Positions 48,491 to 57,566 of a DNA stretch of 64,000 nt are shown in pieces. Made by a program: the position numbers and the translations under genes. Position 1 is the stretch's first letter. Each line of letters starts with the position of its first letter. The notes under the pieces were generated by a model. The model ran no database searches. It was not told where the DNA came from and saw only the letters and a list, made by a program, of their open reading frames with translations. The DNA comes from Myxococcota bacterium (lineage in GTDB: Bacteria > Myxococcota > JAJVIH01), in NCBI GenBank assembly GCA_022072125.1, contig JAJVIH010000051.1, forward strand, positions 1 to 64,000, written 5' to 3'.

Positions 48491-49051
48491 TCAGCGCCGG
48501 TTGAACAGGTTCATCGCTTGCGCGACCCCTTTTTCAATGATGGCTTCCACCGCCAGCGCGGCCTGATCACAGGCCGTCTCCAGTTTCTGTTCCTCTTCAC
48601 CGCGGGGGGCCTGCAATACGTACGCCGCGGCGTCCATTCCAGGCGGCGGGCGTCCAATGCCCACCTTCACCCGCACGAATCCCGGACCCATCTTGCCGAT
48701 GATGTCCTTGATTCCGTTCTGTCCCCCCGCCGATCCGCCCTGCCGGATGCGCAGCCGCCCGGTTTCCAGGTCCAGATCATCGTGGATGACGATCACGTCA
48801 CCAGGATTGATCCGGTAGAATCGTTGCAGCCCCGCGACCGCGGTTCCGGAAAGATTCATGAAGGTCTGCGGCTTGCAGAGCAGAACCGGTTGGCCCACCG
48901 CTTCGCCTTTGCCAGCCATCGCCTCGAATTTTCCGGAGTCCAGCGATATTTTCCACCGCGTGGAGAGCCGGTCCGCCACCCGGAAACCGGCGTTGTGCCT
49001 GGTTTTTTCGTATTTTGGACCGGGATTTCCCAGCCCCGCCACCAGATACAT
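48491..49051 (-). CDS. pth: Peptidyl-tRNA hydrolase
   Basis: Recycles peptidyl-tRNA dropped from stalled ribosomes. The 186-residue protein has the family start LVAGLGNPGPKYEKTRHNAGF, catalytic His in TRHNAGF, the KPQTFMNLSG motif and the DLDLETGRLRIRQGGSAGGQNG segment. It lies 27 bp downstream of rplY, the classical order in prs-rplY-pth. Confidence 0.97.
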   Translation of the reverse strand: MYLVAGLGNPGPKYEKTRHNAGFRVADRLSTRWKISLDSGKFEAMAGKGEAVGQPVLLCKPQTFMNLSGTAVAGLQRFYRINPGDVIVIHDDLDLETGRLRIRQGGSAGGQNGIKDIIGKMGPGFVRVKVGIGRPPPGMDAAAYVLQAPRGEEEQKLETACDQAALAVEAIIEKGVAQAMNLFNRR

Positions 49052-49078
49052 CCGCCGTTCCAGTTCCCGGGAAGAAAA

Positions 49079-49765
49079 TTACTTCTTCTTGGCGTCCTTC
49101 GCGGGAGCCGCGGCGGCGCCGGCAGCGCCTTCCGCCGCTTTCTTGCCCTTCTCCACCACCGGAACCTCGCCAGCGGGGGCCGCGGCGGCCGTCGCGGCGG
49201 CGGTTTCTTCCGCCGCCACGCTGACCAGCGCCACCGGGTAGTCCGCCGAGTAGACGTATTTGACGCCCGCCGGGGGGGTCAGTTCCGACACGTGGATCGA
49301 ATGACCCAGCGTAATCGGGGTGACATCCACGACGATTTCGTCGGGGATATCCTTCGGGTTGCATTCCACCGTGATGAAGCGGGCGGGCTGTCCCAGGATA
49401 CCGCCGTCCACCACGCCCTTGGCCTTGCCGGTCAGACGGACCGGGACATCCACGCGGATGGCCGTGCCTTCATGCACGCCCATGAAATCGGCGTGGATGA
49501 CCGCGCGGCTCACCGGCTCGACCTGGTAATCCTTGAGCAGGACCTCGAAATTGCGGCCGTCGGGAAACTGCAGCGTCACCACCGTGTTACGGCGGCGGGG
49601 GGTCTTGAGAGCGGCGCGAAGGTCCTTTTCGACGAAGGAAAAATGGACGCTTGCGGTTCCGCGGGCGTAGAGCACGGCGGGAACCTGTCCACTCGCTCTC
49701 AGGCGGCGGTTGGGACCCTTGCCGGTCTCGCTCCGGGGTTGGACTTTCAGAATTTGTTCGCTCAT
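49079..49765 (-). CDS. rplY: 50S ribosomal protein bL25 (CTC form)
   Basis: A 228-residue L25 of the longer CTC/TL5 type. The N-terminal 5S rRNA-binding domain is QILKVQPRSETGKGPNRRLRASGQVPAVLYA, followed by a TL5-like C-terminal beta domain and a 40-residue Ala/Lys/Glu tail (AAAAPAKDAKKK). It lies 14 bp from prs. Confidence 0.95.
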   Translation of the reverse strand: MSEQILKVQPRSETGKGPNRRLRASGQVPAVLYARGTASVHFSFVEKDLRAALKTPRRRNTVVTLQFPDGRNFEVLLKDYQVEPVSRAVIHADFMGVHEGTAIRVDVPVRLTGKAKGVVDGGILGQPARFITVECNPKDIPDEIVVDVTPITLGHSIHVSELTPPAGVKYVYSADYPVALVSVAAEETAAATAAAAPAGEVPVVEKGKKAAEGAAGAAAAPAKDAKKK

Positions 49766-49779
49766 GGCGGTTGCTCCAA

Positions 49780-50727
49780 TCAGATAAACAGTTCGCTCAC
49801 CGATTCGGCGTCGTGAATGCGGCGGATGGCTTCGCCCAGCACCTTGGCCACGGAAAGCTGCTTAATCTTGCGCGGCTTTCTCGCCTCGGCGCTGAGGGGA
49901 ATCGTGTTGGTGACAATCACTTCATCCAGCACCGACTCGGCGATGCGGGAAATGGCCGGCCCGCTGAACACCGGATGGGTGGCGTAGGCGGAGACCTTCC
50001 GGGCGCCGTGGTCCATCACCGCCTGCGCGGCGTTGCAAAGGGTGCCCGCGGTGTCAATGATGTCGTCCACGATGATGGCGTCCATGCCCGCCACATCGCC
50101 GATGATATTCATGACCTGCGCCTCGTTCACCCCCGTGCGCCGCTTGTCAATGATGGCCAGCGAGGCGCCCAGCCGCTTGGAATAGGCCCGCGCGCGCTCG
50201 ACGCCGCCGGCGTCGGGGCTGACCACGACCGTGGTGGCCGGGTCATACCGCTCCTTCATGTATTCCAGCGCGATGGGCAGGGAGTAAAGGTGATCAAAAG
50301 GCACCTCGAAAAAACCCTGGAGCTGGCCCGTGTGCAGGTCCATGGAAATGGCGCGGGTGGCGCCCGCCGCCTGCAGCAATTCCGCGACCAGCTTGGCGGA
50401 AATCGGCGTGCGGGGAGCGACCTTGCGATCCTGCCGGGCGTAACCAAAATAGGGGATGACCGTGCAGATGCTGGCGGCCGAGGCCCGGCGCACGGCGTCC
50501 ACCATCACCAGAAGCTCCATCAGGTGATGGTTGGCGGGCTGGCAGGTGGACTGGATGATGTATACGTCATGCCCGCGGACATTCTCGCGGATTTCCACCA
50601 GGGTTTCGCCATCGCTGAAGGAGCCGACCTTGGCGTCCCCGAGGGGCTTTTCCACGTGCGCGCAAATCTCCTCCGCCAACTGGCGGTTGGAGTTTCCTGC
50701 GAAAATTTTCATCGGCGCGTTGGTCAT
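49780..50727 (-). CDS. prs: Ribose-phosphate pyrophosphokinase
   Basis: Makes PRPP from ribose 5-phosphate and ATP, feeding nucleotide, histidine and tryptophan synthesis. The chosen ATG gives 315 residues, exactly the usual length. MKIFAGNSNRQLAEEIC, GSFSDGETLVEIRENVRG, VIPYFGYARQDRK, the divalent metal/PRPP motif VVVSPDAGGVERAR and the PRPP loop VDDIIDTAGT are intact. Another ATG lies five codons on. Head of the operon, with a clear promoter upstream. Confidence 0.97.
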   Translation of the reverse strand: MTNAPMKIFAGNSNRQLAEEICAHVEKPLGDAKVGSFSDGETLVEIRENVRGHDVYIIQSTCQPANHHLMELLVMVDAVRRASAASICTVIPYFGYARQDRKVAPRTPISAKLVAELLQAAGATRAISMDLHTGQLQGFFEVPFDHLYSLPIALEYMKERYDPATTVVVSPDAGGVERARAYSKRLGASLAIIDKRRTGVNEAQVMNIIGDVAGMDAIIVDDIIDTAGTLCNAAQAVMDHGARKVSAYATHPVFSGPAISRIAESVLDEVIVTNTIPLSAEARKPRKIKQLSVAKVLGEAIRRIHDAESVSELFI

Positions 50728-50772
50728 GGGCCGCTGGATTTGCGCGAGACGAATATTGAAAGAGGTTTGCAC

Positions 50773-51254
50773 GGGCGCATTCGCTGGAATCCGCCGAACA
50801 ACCTTGGGCGGCGGCGATCAGCGCACCATCGCGCCGGGATGGCCTCCCTGCCCTGTCGGGGGCCGCAAGCTATAGTGGATGTCCGGGGGGCTGTCAACCT
50901 CATCTCACATCAAAATGGAGGGTCGCGCCGACGCCCGGGCCTGTGCGGGGGGCGGCCCTTCATGCGATCCGTGGAGCGTACGCCCCGCCATCCGCACCCG
51001 GAAAACCAATCCATATCCGGATACGCCCGGACGCGGTGAGGACAAAATCCCGTCTGTTCCCATACCGGGGGTTGGCGGGATGCGGACCGGGCGGTATCCC
51101 GGGGAATCACCTTGGCGGTATTCCAGACTTTGCTGAATCCCCCGGTTTTCCAGCCCGCGAGATGGCGTATTTGGGAAAGATTGGCCGCGCCATGATAACC
51201 CTCCGGCGTGGCTGGTCCGCGGTCTGCTTCCGGCCTGGCAAAGAGGAATGGTTC
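50773..51254. other. Intergenic region between prs and LysR
   Basis: About 480 bp. Contains the prs promoter and, towards the LysR gene, a purine-rich AAGAGG ribosome binding site. I see no other gene, RNA or clear terminator in it. Confidence 0.5.
50869..50897 (-). promoter_or_regulatory. Sigma-70-type promoter of the prs operon
   Basis: On the minus strand TTGACA (perfect -35, 50892-50897), a 17-base spacer and TATAGC (-10, 4 of 6, 50869-50874). Transcription would start near 50862, giving a leader of about 135 nt before prs. Confidence 0.75.
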
Positions 51255-52244
51255 ATGGAACATCCGGATTTGAATCTGCTCGCCGCCCTCGACGCCCTGC
51301 TGCAGGAAGGGAGCGTCACCGGCGCGGCCCGGCGTCTTGGTCTTTCCACCCCGGCGATGAGCCATACCCTGGCGCGCATCCGGAGCCGCGTGGGCGATCC
51401 GGTGCTGGTCCGCTCGGGGCGGGGAATGGTGCTGACTCCGCGGGCCCGGGAAATCAGGGCCCGCGTGCATGAGGTGGTCTCCGGCGCCCGCAACCTGCTG
51501 GAGCCGGAAACCCCCATCAATCTCCAGGAACTGGACCGGACCTTTCAGGTTCACGCCAGCGATTACGTGCTGGCCGTCATCGGGCAGGAAGCTGACAGGA
51601 TCATGCGGGCTGAAGCCCCAGGCGCGAGCCTGCGCATATTGCCCAACGGCGCCGATGACGCCCTCATGGTCCGGGAGGGGGCTTCCGACCTGGCGATAGG
51701 GATTTACGGCGATCTGCCGCAGGAAATGCGGAGCCGGGTGTTGCTGACCGATCGTTTCGTATGTCTGCTCCGCAAGGGACATCCCGCCGCCGCGCCGAAA
51801 CTGACCTTGGAGAAATACGTGGCGCTTCCCCATGTGCAGGTCGCGCCGCGGGGGCGCCCGGGCGGATATATTGACGACATCCTGCGGCAGAAGGGCCTGA
51901 AACGCCGGGTCATGCGCGCGGTCCCCTTTTTTCACTCGGCGCTGCAACTGGTTTCCGGGACGGATTACGTGCTGACCGTTCCGGAACGCATCGCGTCCGC
52001 GTTCGCCAGCCGCTGGGGGCTTGAAATCCGCGAGTTTCCCGCCCGGCTGCGGCCTTACGCCCTGAGCCTGATTTGGCATCCGCGTTTTGACAACGATTCC
52101 GGCCACCGGTTCCTGCGGGATGTGTTCGTGCGGGCGGCGGCGAAGGCGGCGGGCGACCGGCACGATTCTCCCCGCACCAGGCTGGACGCGGGGGATCCGG
52201 CGTCAGGACAGTTGCGGAAGCGGCCGCGCCTGCGGAATTCATAG
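51255..52244 (+). CDS. LysR-family transcriptional regulator
   Basis: A 329-residue LysR protein. The N-terminal helix-turn-helix is obvious (LNLLAALDALLQEGSVTGAARRLGLSTPAMSHTLARIRSRVGD), in the NodD/NahR-like style, and a two-lobe effector-binding domain follows (FQVHASDYVLAVIGQ, LEIREFP). Start at 51255 has an AAGAGG ribosome binding site. The C-terminal 30 residues are charged and disordered. It is encoded on the same strand, 111 bp before a four-gene redox operon, which it likely controls. Confidence 0.93.
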   Translation: MEHPDLNLLAALDALLQEGSVTGAARRLGLSTPAMSHTLARIRSRVGDPVLVRSGRGMVLTPRAREIRARVHEVVSGARNLLEPETPINLQELDRTFQVHASDYVLAVIGQEADRIMRAEAPGASLRILPNGADDALMVREGASDLAIGIYGDLPQEMRSRVLLTDRFVCLLRKGHPAAAPKLTLEKYVALPHVQVAPRGRPGGYIDDILRQKGLKRRVMRAVPFFHSALQLVSGTDYVLTVPERIASAFASRWGLEIREFPARLRPYALSLIWHPRFDNDSGHRFLRDVFVRAAAKAAGDRHDSPRTRLDAGDPASGQLRKRPRLRNS

Positions 52245-52253
52245 TTGCATGGA

Positions 52254-52295
52254 ATGAAATCATGAATTGAACCATTGTGTATTGATGAAATCCAT
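52254..52295 (+). promoter_or_regulatory. Direct-repeat operator candidate before the DJ-1 operon
   Basis: ATGAAATCAT (52254-52263) is repeated as ATGAAATCCAT at 52285-52295, 31 bp (three helical turns) apart, in the LysR-to-DJ-1 intergenic region. LysR-type regulators often bind such spaced half-sites, but the classic T-N11-A palindrome is not evident. Confidence 0.3.
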
Positions 52296-52355
52296 GCCGT
52301 GCTGTTAATCATCTCCCGGAAGCGGCGCATGAAGCGTCCCCAAGGAGAAAACAGC

Positions 52356-53126
52356 ATGAGCCTCAGAGACCCGAACCCATCGAACAAAAACAAGCCCAAG
52401 CGCGTCGCGATTGTTATTGCGAATCCCGCGACCTCCAGCACCACGGGGTGGCCCGTTGGTTTCTGGTGGTCGGAATTGACGCATCCCTACCATGCGTTCC
52501 ACGAGGCGGGCTACGAGGTCGAGGTTTTCAGTCCCGCGGGCGGCAGGTGCGAGGCGGATGGCATGAGCGATCCGCGGGACGCCAGCGGATATTCCGCCTC
52601 GGATTTGATCAGCATGGGTTTTATTTCAACCCCGGGTCTCGCCGCGCTTGTCGAGAAGACGAAGCCCGTTGTCGAGATCAACGCCGCGCGCTTCGATGCG
52701 ATCGTGGTCGCCGGCGGCCAGGCGCCGATGTTCGCCTTTGACAAGGCGTTGGAGTTGCAGAAGAAGTTCGTGGAGTTTCACGAGGCCGGAAAGATCGCCT
52801 GCGCGCTGTGCCATGGCGTGGCCCTGCTCCGTTACGCGAAGCTCTCCAACGGCGAGTTGCTGGCGAAGGGCAAGACAGTCACCGGTTTCGCCAATGTCGA
52901 GGAGGACTTCGCCGACAACGCCGTGTGGGAAATGGGCGCGCTGCCCAGGGGCAAGCACCTGATGCCCTGGCGCATCGAGGACGAACTCAAAAAGATCGGC
53001 GCCAACTTCGTGCAGGCCGGCATGTGGCGTGGTTTCGCCGTCCGCGACGGCAATCTGATCACCGGACAGCAGAATTTCTCCGGAGCCGAAACCGCCCGGC
53101 TCATCATCGAAACCCTTGGCCGCTGA
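52356..53126 (+). CDS. DJ-1/PfpI-family protein (class I glutamine amidotransferase-like)
   Basis: A 256-residue protein with the DJ-1/PfpI nucleophile elbow (ACALCHGVALL, Cys near residue 149) and a conserved acidic residue of EVEVFSPAGGRCEAD type near residue 49. Family roles include protein deglycation, peptidase and glyoxalase III activity; it is close to the larger GATase1-like group with WWSELTHPYHAF. AAGGAGA lies eight bases before the ATG at 52356. It heads the operon and is followed by 33 bp to the SnoaL gene. Confidence 0.88.
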   Translation: MSLRDPNPSNKNKPKRVAIVIANPATSSTTGWPVGFWWSELTHPYHAFHEAGYEVEVFSPAGGRCEADGMSDPRDASGYSASDLISMGFISTPGLAALVEKTKPVVEINAARFDAIVVAGGQAPMFAFDKALELQKKFVEFHEAGKIACALCHGVALLRYAKLSNGELLAKGKTVTGFANVEEDFADNAVWEMGALPRGKHLMPWRIEDELKKIGANFVQAGMWRGFAVRDGNLITGQQNFSGAETARLIIETLGR

Positions 53127-53159
53127 GGTCCGGACAACATCACCCCGGGGAGTTCGCGC

Positions 53160-54050
53160 ATGACCCACGACAGAACCAAAGCCCAGGCGATTTTGGACGA
53201 TTATTTCGATGGCTGGAACGCGCACGACGCCAGCGCCGCCGCCCGGACCTTCGCTCCGGGCGGCGTATACTCGGACCCGGCCACGGATGGATCCATTCCA
53301 GGAGCGGAGATCGGCCGCGTCATCGGACCGCTCTGCGCGGCGTTCCCCGATCTCGTCTTCGAGCGTTCGGCGGCGGCCGGAGACAACGGGCGCTACGTGG
53401 TTGAGTGGGCCATGCGCGGGCATAACCAGGGCGCCCTTCGCCCGGGGATCAGCCCCACCGGTCAAAAGGCCGTGCTGCGGGGCGCCAGCCTATTCGAGGT
53501 GGATGTGGACGGGATACACGCGGTCCGCGGCTACTTTGATCAGAAGGCGTTCTTCGAGAGCTTCGGCCTGATGGCGCTTGTGCAGCCGATCGAGCAGGGT
53601 CCCGCGAAGTTCGGATATTCAATGCGCGTCCCATCCGGGAACTCCAAGCCGCCCGGCGTGATCGCGTTGACGTGGATTCAGGGCGCGAACGAGGCGGAAA
53701 AGGAGCGCATCCGCGCGCATTCGCGGGAGAATGTGAAGGACTTTCTGGCGGAGCCCGGGTTTATCTCCATCGTCACGGGTTTCACGGGGCTGCGTGGTTT
53801 CACCGTCACCGCCTGGGAGGACGAGGCCTCGCTGAAGCGGGCGCTTGCCGGGCATCATGCCGCCGCGATGAAGGAGCTTTTCGGCGGAAACTTCGTCGCG
53901 TCGGTCTGGACAAGCGTATGGACGCCCACGCGCATCAACCGGATCTGGGTCCGGTGTCCTTCGTGCGGATCACTTGAAGATGTTTCGGATGACCACCGGG
54001 CCTGCAGCCAGTGCCATGCGCCATTGCCGGAGCGTCCGGCGTTCTGGTGA
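53160..54050 (+). CDS. SnoaL-like domain fused to an ABM-type domain and a zinc ribbon
   Basis: A 296-residue fusion. Residues 1-135 are a SnoaL-like polyketide-cyclase fold (AILDDYFDGWNAHDASAAARTF, AAFPDLVFE). Residues 145-255 resemble the ABM/DUF3291 ferredoxin-like fold (RAHSRENVKDFLAEPGFISIVTGFTG, TAWEDEASLKRALAGHHAAAMKELF). The last 35 residues are a zinc ribbon of the form CPSCG-SLEDVSDDHRACSQC. I have not seen this three-part arrangement. Substrate unknown; a small-molecule tailoring or detoxification step is possible. Confidence 0.75.
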   Translation: MTHDRTKAQAILDDYFDGWNAHDASAAARTFAPGGVYSDPATDGSIPGAEIGRVIGPLCAAFPDLVFERSAAAGDNGRYVVEWAMRGHNQGALRPGISPTGQKAVLRGASLFEVDVDGIHAVRGYFDQKAFFESFGLMALVQPIEQGPAKFGYSMRVPSGNSKPPGVIALTWIQGANEAEKERIRAHSRENVKDFLAEPGFISIVTGFTGLRGFTVTAWEDEASLKRALAGHHAAAMKELFGGNFVASVWTSVWTPTRINRIWVRCPSCGSLEDVSDDHRACSQCHAPLPERPAFW

Positions 54051-54053
54051 TGC

Positions 54054-54623
54054 ATGACAAGTGCAAGCGACAACGAACCGGTCACCGTGGTGGTCACCCG
54101 CCGCGTAAAACCAGGCCGCGAGGCGGCCTACGAGGCCTGGTTGGGTCAACTCATCCGGGACGCGGCCCCGTTGCGCGGATTCCTTGGCGCCAAAATGTTG
54201 CGGCCGCGCGAAGGAGAGCCGGGCGTTTACACGAGCGTCTTCCGCTTCGACAGCGTTGAAAACCTGCGCGCTTTCGAGGAGAGCGATCTGCGCCGCCGCG
54301 CTCTCGCCGGCGTGGCCGGGCTGGTGGAGGCCGATGCGATCTGGAGCCGCTTCACCGGGCTGGAATTGTGGTTCACCCCGCCCCCGGGGACCGTGGCGCC
54401 GCAGCCCTCCCGCTTCCGGATGGCCCTGGTGATGATTGCGGTCGTTTATGCGCTTGTGCTGTCTCTTGGTACGCTCGTCTCCGTGATTTTCGCCGGAACG
54501 CCGCCCCCATTGAGGCTGTTCCTCACCATTGTCATCGAGATTTTTCTCATGACTTACGTCCTCATGCCGCGGCTCACGCGGTGGCTTGCCGGATGGATCT
54601 ATCCCCGAAAGGAAGTCGTATGA
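54054..54623 (+). CDS. ABM-domain protein with C-terminal membrane anchor
   Basis: A 189-residue protein. The first 110 residues match the antibiotic biosynthesis monooxygenase-like fold (VTVVVTRRVKPGREAAYEAWLGQLIRDAAPLRGFLGAKML, RSVFRFDSVENLRAFEES-type text). Two hydrophobic segments follow (MALVMIAVVYALVLSLGTLVSVIFAG and LFLTIVIEIFLMTYVLM). It is a membrane-tethered relative of the soluble ABM half of the upstream gene. Its stop overlaps the next gene by 4 bp. Confidence 0.82.
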   Translation: MTSASDNEPVTVVVTRRVKPGREAAYEAWLGQLIRDAAPLRGFLGAKMLRPREGEPGVYTSVFRFDSVENLRAFEESDLRRRALAGVAGLVEADAIWSRFTGLELWFTPPPGTVAPQPSRFRMALVMIAVVYALVLSLGTLVSVIFAGTPPPLRLFLTIVIEIFLMTYVLMPRLTRWLAGWIYPRKEVV

Positions 54624-55276
54624 AAATTGCATTCACCGGAACCGGAAGAGTGGGCTCTCCGCTCGCAAGGCGGCTGGCGGAAGCCGGTCATGACGTATGC
54701 CTCGCCCGCGCGGATGAACCGTCGTCCAGTCTGGAGGCGGCTCTCCAGCGCAGTTCCAGGCTTTCAGCCCTTCCCATGAAAGAAGCCCTGGAACATGCGG
54801 AGGCGGTATTCCTCGCCATTCCTTTTCAGGCGGTGGAGGGGCTTCTGCCGGATATGGCGGACAAACTGTCCGGAAAAATCCTGGTGGATTGCACCAATCC
54901 GGTGGGACCAGGATTGTCCCACGGCCTGAAGAGCGTTCGATCGGGAAGCGAAGCCATCCAGTCGCTGGTTCCCGCCGCGCGCGTGATCAAGGCGTTCTCC
55001 ATTTATGGTTACGAAAACCTGGAGGATCCGGCGTATCCGGATTATCCCCAGAAACCCGTGATGATGTTTTGCGGAGATGATATTTCCGCCAAACAGTCCG
55101 TTTCCACCCTGATAGCGGATTGCGGGTTTGAACCGTTCGATGTGGGCCCGCTGGCGCAGGCCTTGCACCTGGAGCATATGACCCTGCTTTGGGTCAGAAT
55201 GGTCCGGGCGGGAGGATATTCTCCGCACATGGTTTGGGGACTCATGCGCCGCGAGGCTTCCAGCCCGCCGCGGTGA
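54620..55276 (+). CDS. NADPH-dependent F420 reductase-like protein
   Basis: A 218-residue Rossmann-fold protein beginning MKIAFTGTGRVGSPLARRLAEAGHD, typical of NADP oxidoreductases that reduce coenzyme F420 or ferric iron. GTNPVG-like DCTNPVGPGLSHG and the substrate-binding helix near residue 125 (RVIKAFSIYGYENLEDPAYPD) fit. Final gene of the four-gene operon, overlapping its predecessor by 4 bp. True cofactor and substrate unknown; F420 use is only a family possibility. Confidence 0.78.
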   Translation: MKIAFTGTGRVGSPLARRLAEAGHDVCLARADEPSSSLEAALQRSSRLSALPMKEALEHAEAVFLAIPFQAVEGLLPDMADKLSGKILVDCTNPVGPGLSHGLKSVRSGSEAIQSLVPAARVIKAFSIYGYENLEDPAYPDYPQKPVMMFCGDDISAKQSVSTLIADCGFEPFDVGPLAQALHLEHMTLLWVRMVRAGGYSPHMVWGLMRREASSPPR

Positions 55277-55343
55277 CGGACCTGCCGGCGCGACTCCTCC
55301 GTGGCGTGCGGAAAGCCGGACAAACCCCCGGATTTCTCGTGAT

Positions 55344-56327
55344 TCAAATCGTCAGGGCGAATCCGCCATAGGCGACTCCGGCGCCCATGGAAACCGACAC
55401 CAGGGTTTCTCCCTGCTTCACAATACCGCCGCGAATTGCTTCGTCCAGGGCGATGGGGATGGACGCTGACGAGGTGTTTCCCCGCGTCTCGATATTGCTG
55501 ATCAATTTGCGGGCGGGCAGGCCAAGCCGCTGCGCCACGCCATCCATGATGCGCCGGTTGGCCTGATGGGGCAGAAACCAGTCCACCCGGTCCCACGTCA
55601 GGCCGGTTTTTTCCAGCACTTCCTGGGCGGTGGCGCTGAACAGCAGCAGCGACTGTTTGAAGACTTCCTGGCCGTTCATGCGCACCTTGCCGCGATGGGC
55701 GGCCAGCCCTCCGGCGTTCAGCGGCTCCGCGGTCCCGCCGCCGGGAATCTGGATCAGCGCCGACAGATCGCCGCGGGTTCCCAGCACGAAACCATGAAAG
55801 CCGCGCGGCTCCTCCACGGGGCCGATGATCGCCGCGCCCGCGCCATCGGCGAACAGGATGCTGCTTTTGTGGTCCTCCCAGTTGACGATGCGGGAAATCA
55901 GATCCGCGCCGACCACCAGGGCGCGCCGCCCGTACCCGGAATCGAGCATGGCGCTGGCGGCGGCGCAGGCGTGGATGAATCCGCTGCACGCGGCGGCGAT
56001 GTCAAAAGCGGGGATGGGGCGTGCGCCAAGGGCGTGTTGCAGTTGCGCGGCGGTCGCGGGCAGGGGCTGGGATGGCGTAACCGTTGCGGCGATGATCAGA
56101 TCGAGGTCTTTCGCCTCCAGCCCCGCCGTGGAGAGGGCGTTGCGCGATGCTTCCAGCGCCAGGGTGAGGGTATGGACGCCATCGCCCGCCACGCGCCTTT
56201 CAGCGATGCCGGTGCGGCTGAATATCCACCCGGCCTCCAGTCCATACCGCGCTTCCAGACTGGCGCTGGACACCCGCTCCTCTGGCAATGCCGACCCCAT
56301 GCCGATGACGCCGTTGCGTATGTTCAT
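55344..56327 (-). CDS. fabH: 3-oxoacyl-ACP synthase III family protein (FabH)
   Basis: Condenses acetyl-CoA with malonyl-ACP or makes related acyl starters. The 327-residue protein has the catalytic Cys114 (AACSGF), the His of LPHQANRR and the Asn of RGNTSSASIP, the complete KAS III triad, and the GYRGRR-like GYGRRALVVGADLISR. Not in a fatty acid gene cluster, so a specialised starter synthase is possible. Confidence 0.9.
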   Translation of the reverse strand: MNIRNGVIGMGSALPEERVSSASLEARYGLEAGWIFSRTGIAERRVAGDGVHTLTLALEASRNALSTAGLEAKDLDLIIAATVTPSQPLPATAAQLQHALGARPIPAFDIAAACSGFIHACAAASAMLDSGYGRRALVVGADLISRIVNWEDHKSSILFADGAGAAIIGPVEEPRGFHGFVLGTRGDLSALIQIPGGGTAEPLNAGGLAAHRGKVRMNGQEVFKQSLLLFSATAQEVLEKTGLTWDRVDWFLPHQANRRIMDGVAQRLGLPARKLISNIETRGNTSSASIPIALDEAIRGGIVKQGETLVSVSMGAGVAYGGFALTI

Positions 56328-56379
56328 GGCTCACCAGAAGGTCAACTCCCCCACGGGGGAGGCGGAAATCGCCACAAGG

Positions 56380-56412
56380 AAAAAACCTCCGGCGGCTGAC
56401 GCCGCCGGAGGT
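56380..56412 (-). terminator. Rho-independent terminator of the Cys-repeat lipoprotein gene
   Basis: A 12-bp perfect stem ACCTCCGGCGGC (56385-56396) and GCCGCCGGAGGT (56401-56412) with a TGAC loop, followed on the minus strand by six T (56380-56385). It lies 22 bp after the stop. Confidence 0.9.
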
Positions 56413-56433
56413 GAGGATTCGCCCTTGAACCGC

Positions 56434-57486
56434 TCAGGGAGCAGAACACAAACCGTTGCGGCAGACCTGTCCCGCGGCGCATTCGCCATCGGAGCCGCAT
56501 TTGGCTCCGCCATCGGCCGAACCGGCCATACATTTTCCGGACTGGCAGGTTTCGCCGGGCTTGCAGTCAGAGGAGGCCTTGCAGGCGGCTGTTCCGGCGT
56601 CATTCGTTCCGCCGTCAGCGGCCGGTTTCATGCATGCGCCATTGATGCACGCCATTCCCGCGGAGCAATCCGCATCGGCCTTGCACGCCTGACCGGCGTC
56701 CGTGGCGGCGGGTTTGCATGCGCCATTGACGCACATCAGGCCGGCGCCGCAGTCCACGTTGGCGGAGCAGGCTGTTCCGCCGTCGGAAGCCGCCGCGAGG
56801 CATTTTCCAGACTGGCAGGACTCGCCTGGTTTGCAATCGGAATCGGCCTTGCAGGCGCGAGAGGCGTCGGCCGCGCCCGCGTCCTCTTGGGCCTCCACAC
56901 ATGTCCCGTCCTTGCAGACTTCGCCGGGACCGCAGTCCAGCGTGGAGGTGCAGCGATCGGCGGGCGCCTCGATGCACACGCCGGAGACGCAATCCGCTCC
57001 CAGCGGGCAATCGGATTTCTGGATGCAGGTGGAGGCGCACTGTCCCTCCACGCAGGCTTCTCCTTTTCCACAATCGGCGTCCGTGGCGCAATCGGCCGCC
57101 GGGGCCACGCAGTTGCCGGCCTCGCAGATTTCCTCGCCGGGGCAGTCATCGTCGCTGGCGCAGACCTTGCCCGCTGAACTGCACTGTCCGGCGATGCAGG
57201 ATTGCCCTGGTTTGCAATCCGCGGTGCTCTTGCATCCGCCGCCCGCCGGTCCCGCATCGGGTTTGGATGGGACGCATGCGCCATTGACGCACTCTTCGCT
57301 GGTGCGGCAATCCAGCGCCTTCGTGCATTTTCCAGCGGCCGGATCTCCAGCCGCATCCTTCGCCGCCGGAGAGCCGCCATCGGTTTTGACGGACGCATCC
57401 AGTCCGCCCAGCGTGGTGGAATCACAGGCTTGCGCGGTCCATACGGCAATGGCGGCGAGCATCATCGCACAACAGCGTCGAATCAT
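56434..57486 (-). CDS. Cys-rich repeat lipoprotein
   Basis: A 350-residue lipoprotein with a short signal (MIRRCCAMMLAAIAVWTAQAC, lipobox AQAC) and a linker. The body has about nine copies of a 25-30-residue module of the form C-x-D-x-DC-x2-G-x2-C-x-NG-x-C, such as DADCSAGMACINGAC and DDDCPGEEICEAGNC, with Asp/Ala-rich spacers. The pattern resembles the Dickkopf N-type cysteine-rich modules of myxobacterial proteins. Each module has six Cys, so disulfides are expected. Function unknown; probably extracellular. Confidence 0.85.
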   Translation of the reverse strand: MIRRCCAMMLAAIAVWTAQACDSTTLGGLDASVKTDGGSPAAKDAAGDPAAGKCTKALDCRTSEECVNGACVPSKPDAGPAGGGCKSTADCKPGQSCIAGQCSSAGKVCASDDDCPGEEICEAGNCVAPAADCATDADCGKGEACVEGQCASTCIQKSDCPLGADCVSGVCIEAPADRCTSTLDCGPGEVCKDGTCVEAQEDAGAADASRACKADSDCKPGESCQSGKCLAAASDGGTACSANVDCGAGLMCVNGACKPAATDAGQACKADADCSAGMACINGACMKPAADGGTNDAGTAACKASSDCKPGETCQSGKCMAGSADGGAKCGSDGECAAGQVCRNGLCSAP

Positions 57487-57566
57487 GGCGTTCCCCTTTC
57501 AGACATCCGTTCGAGCGGCGCATGTTATTCACGGGTCGGCGGCTGGCGCAAGCCATGCACGGGAGG

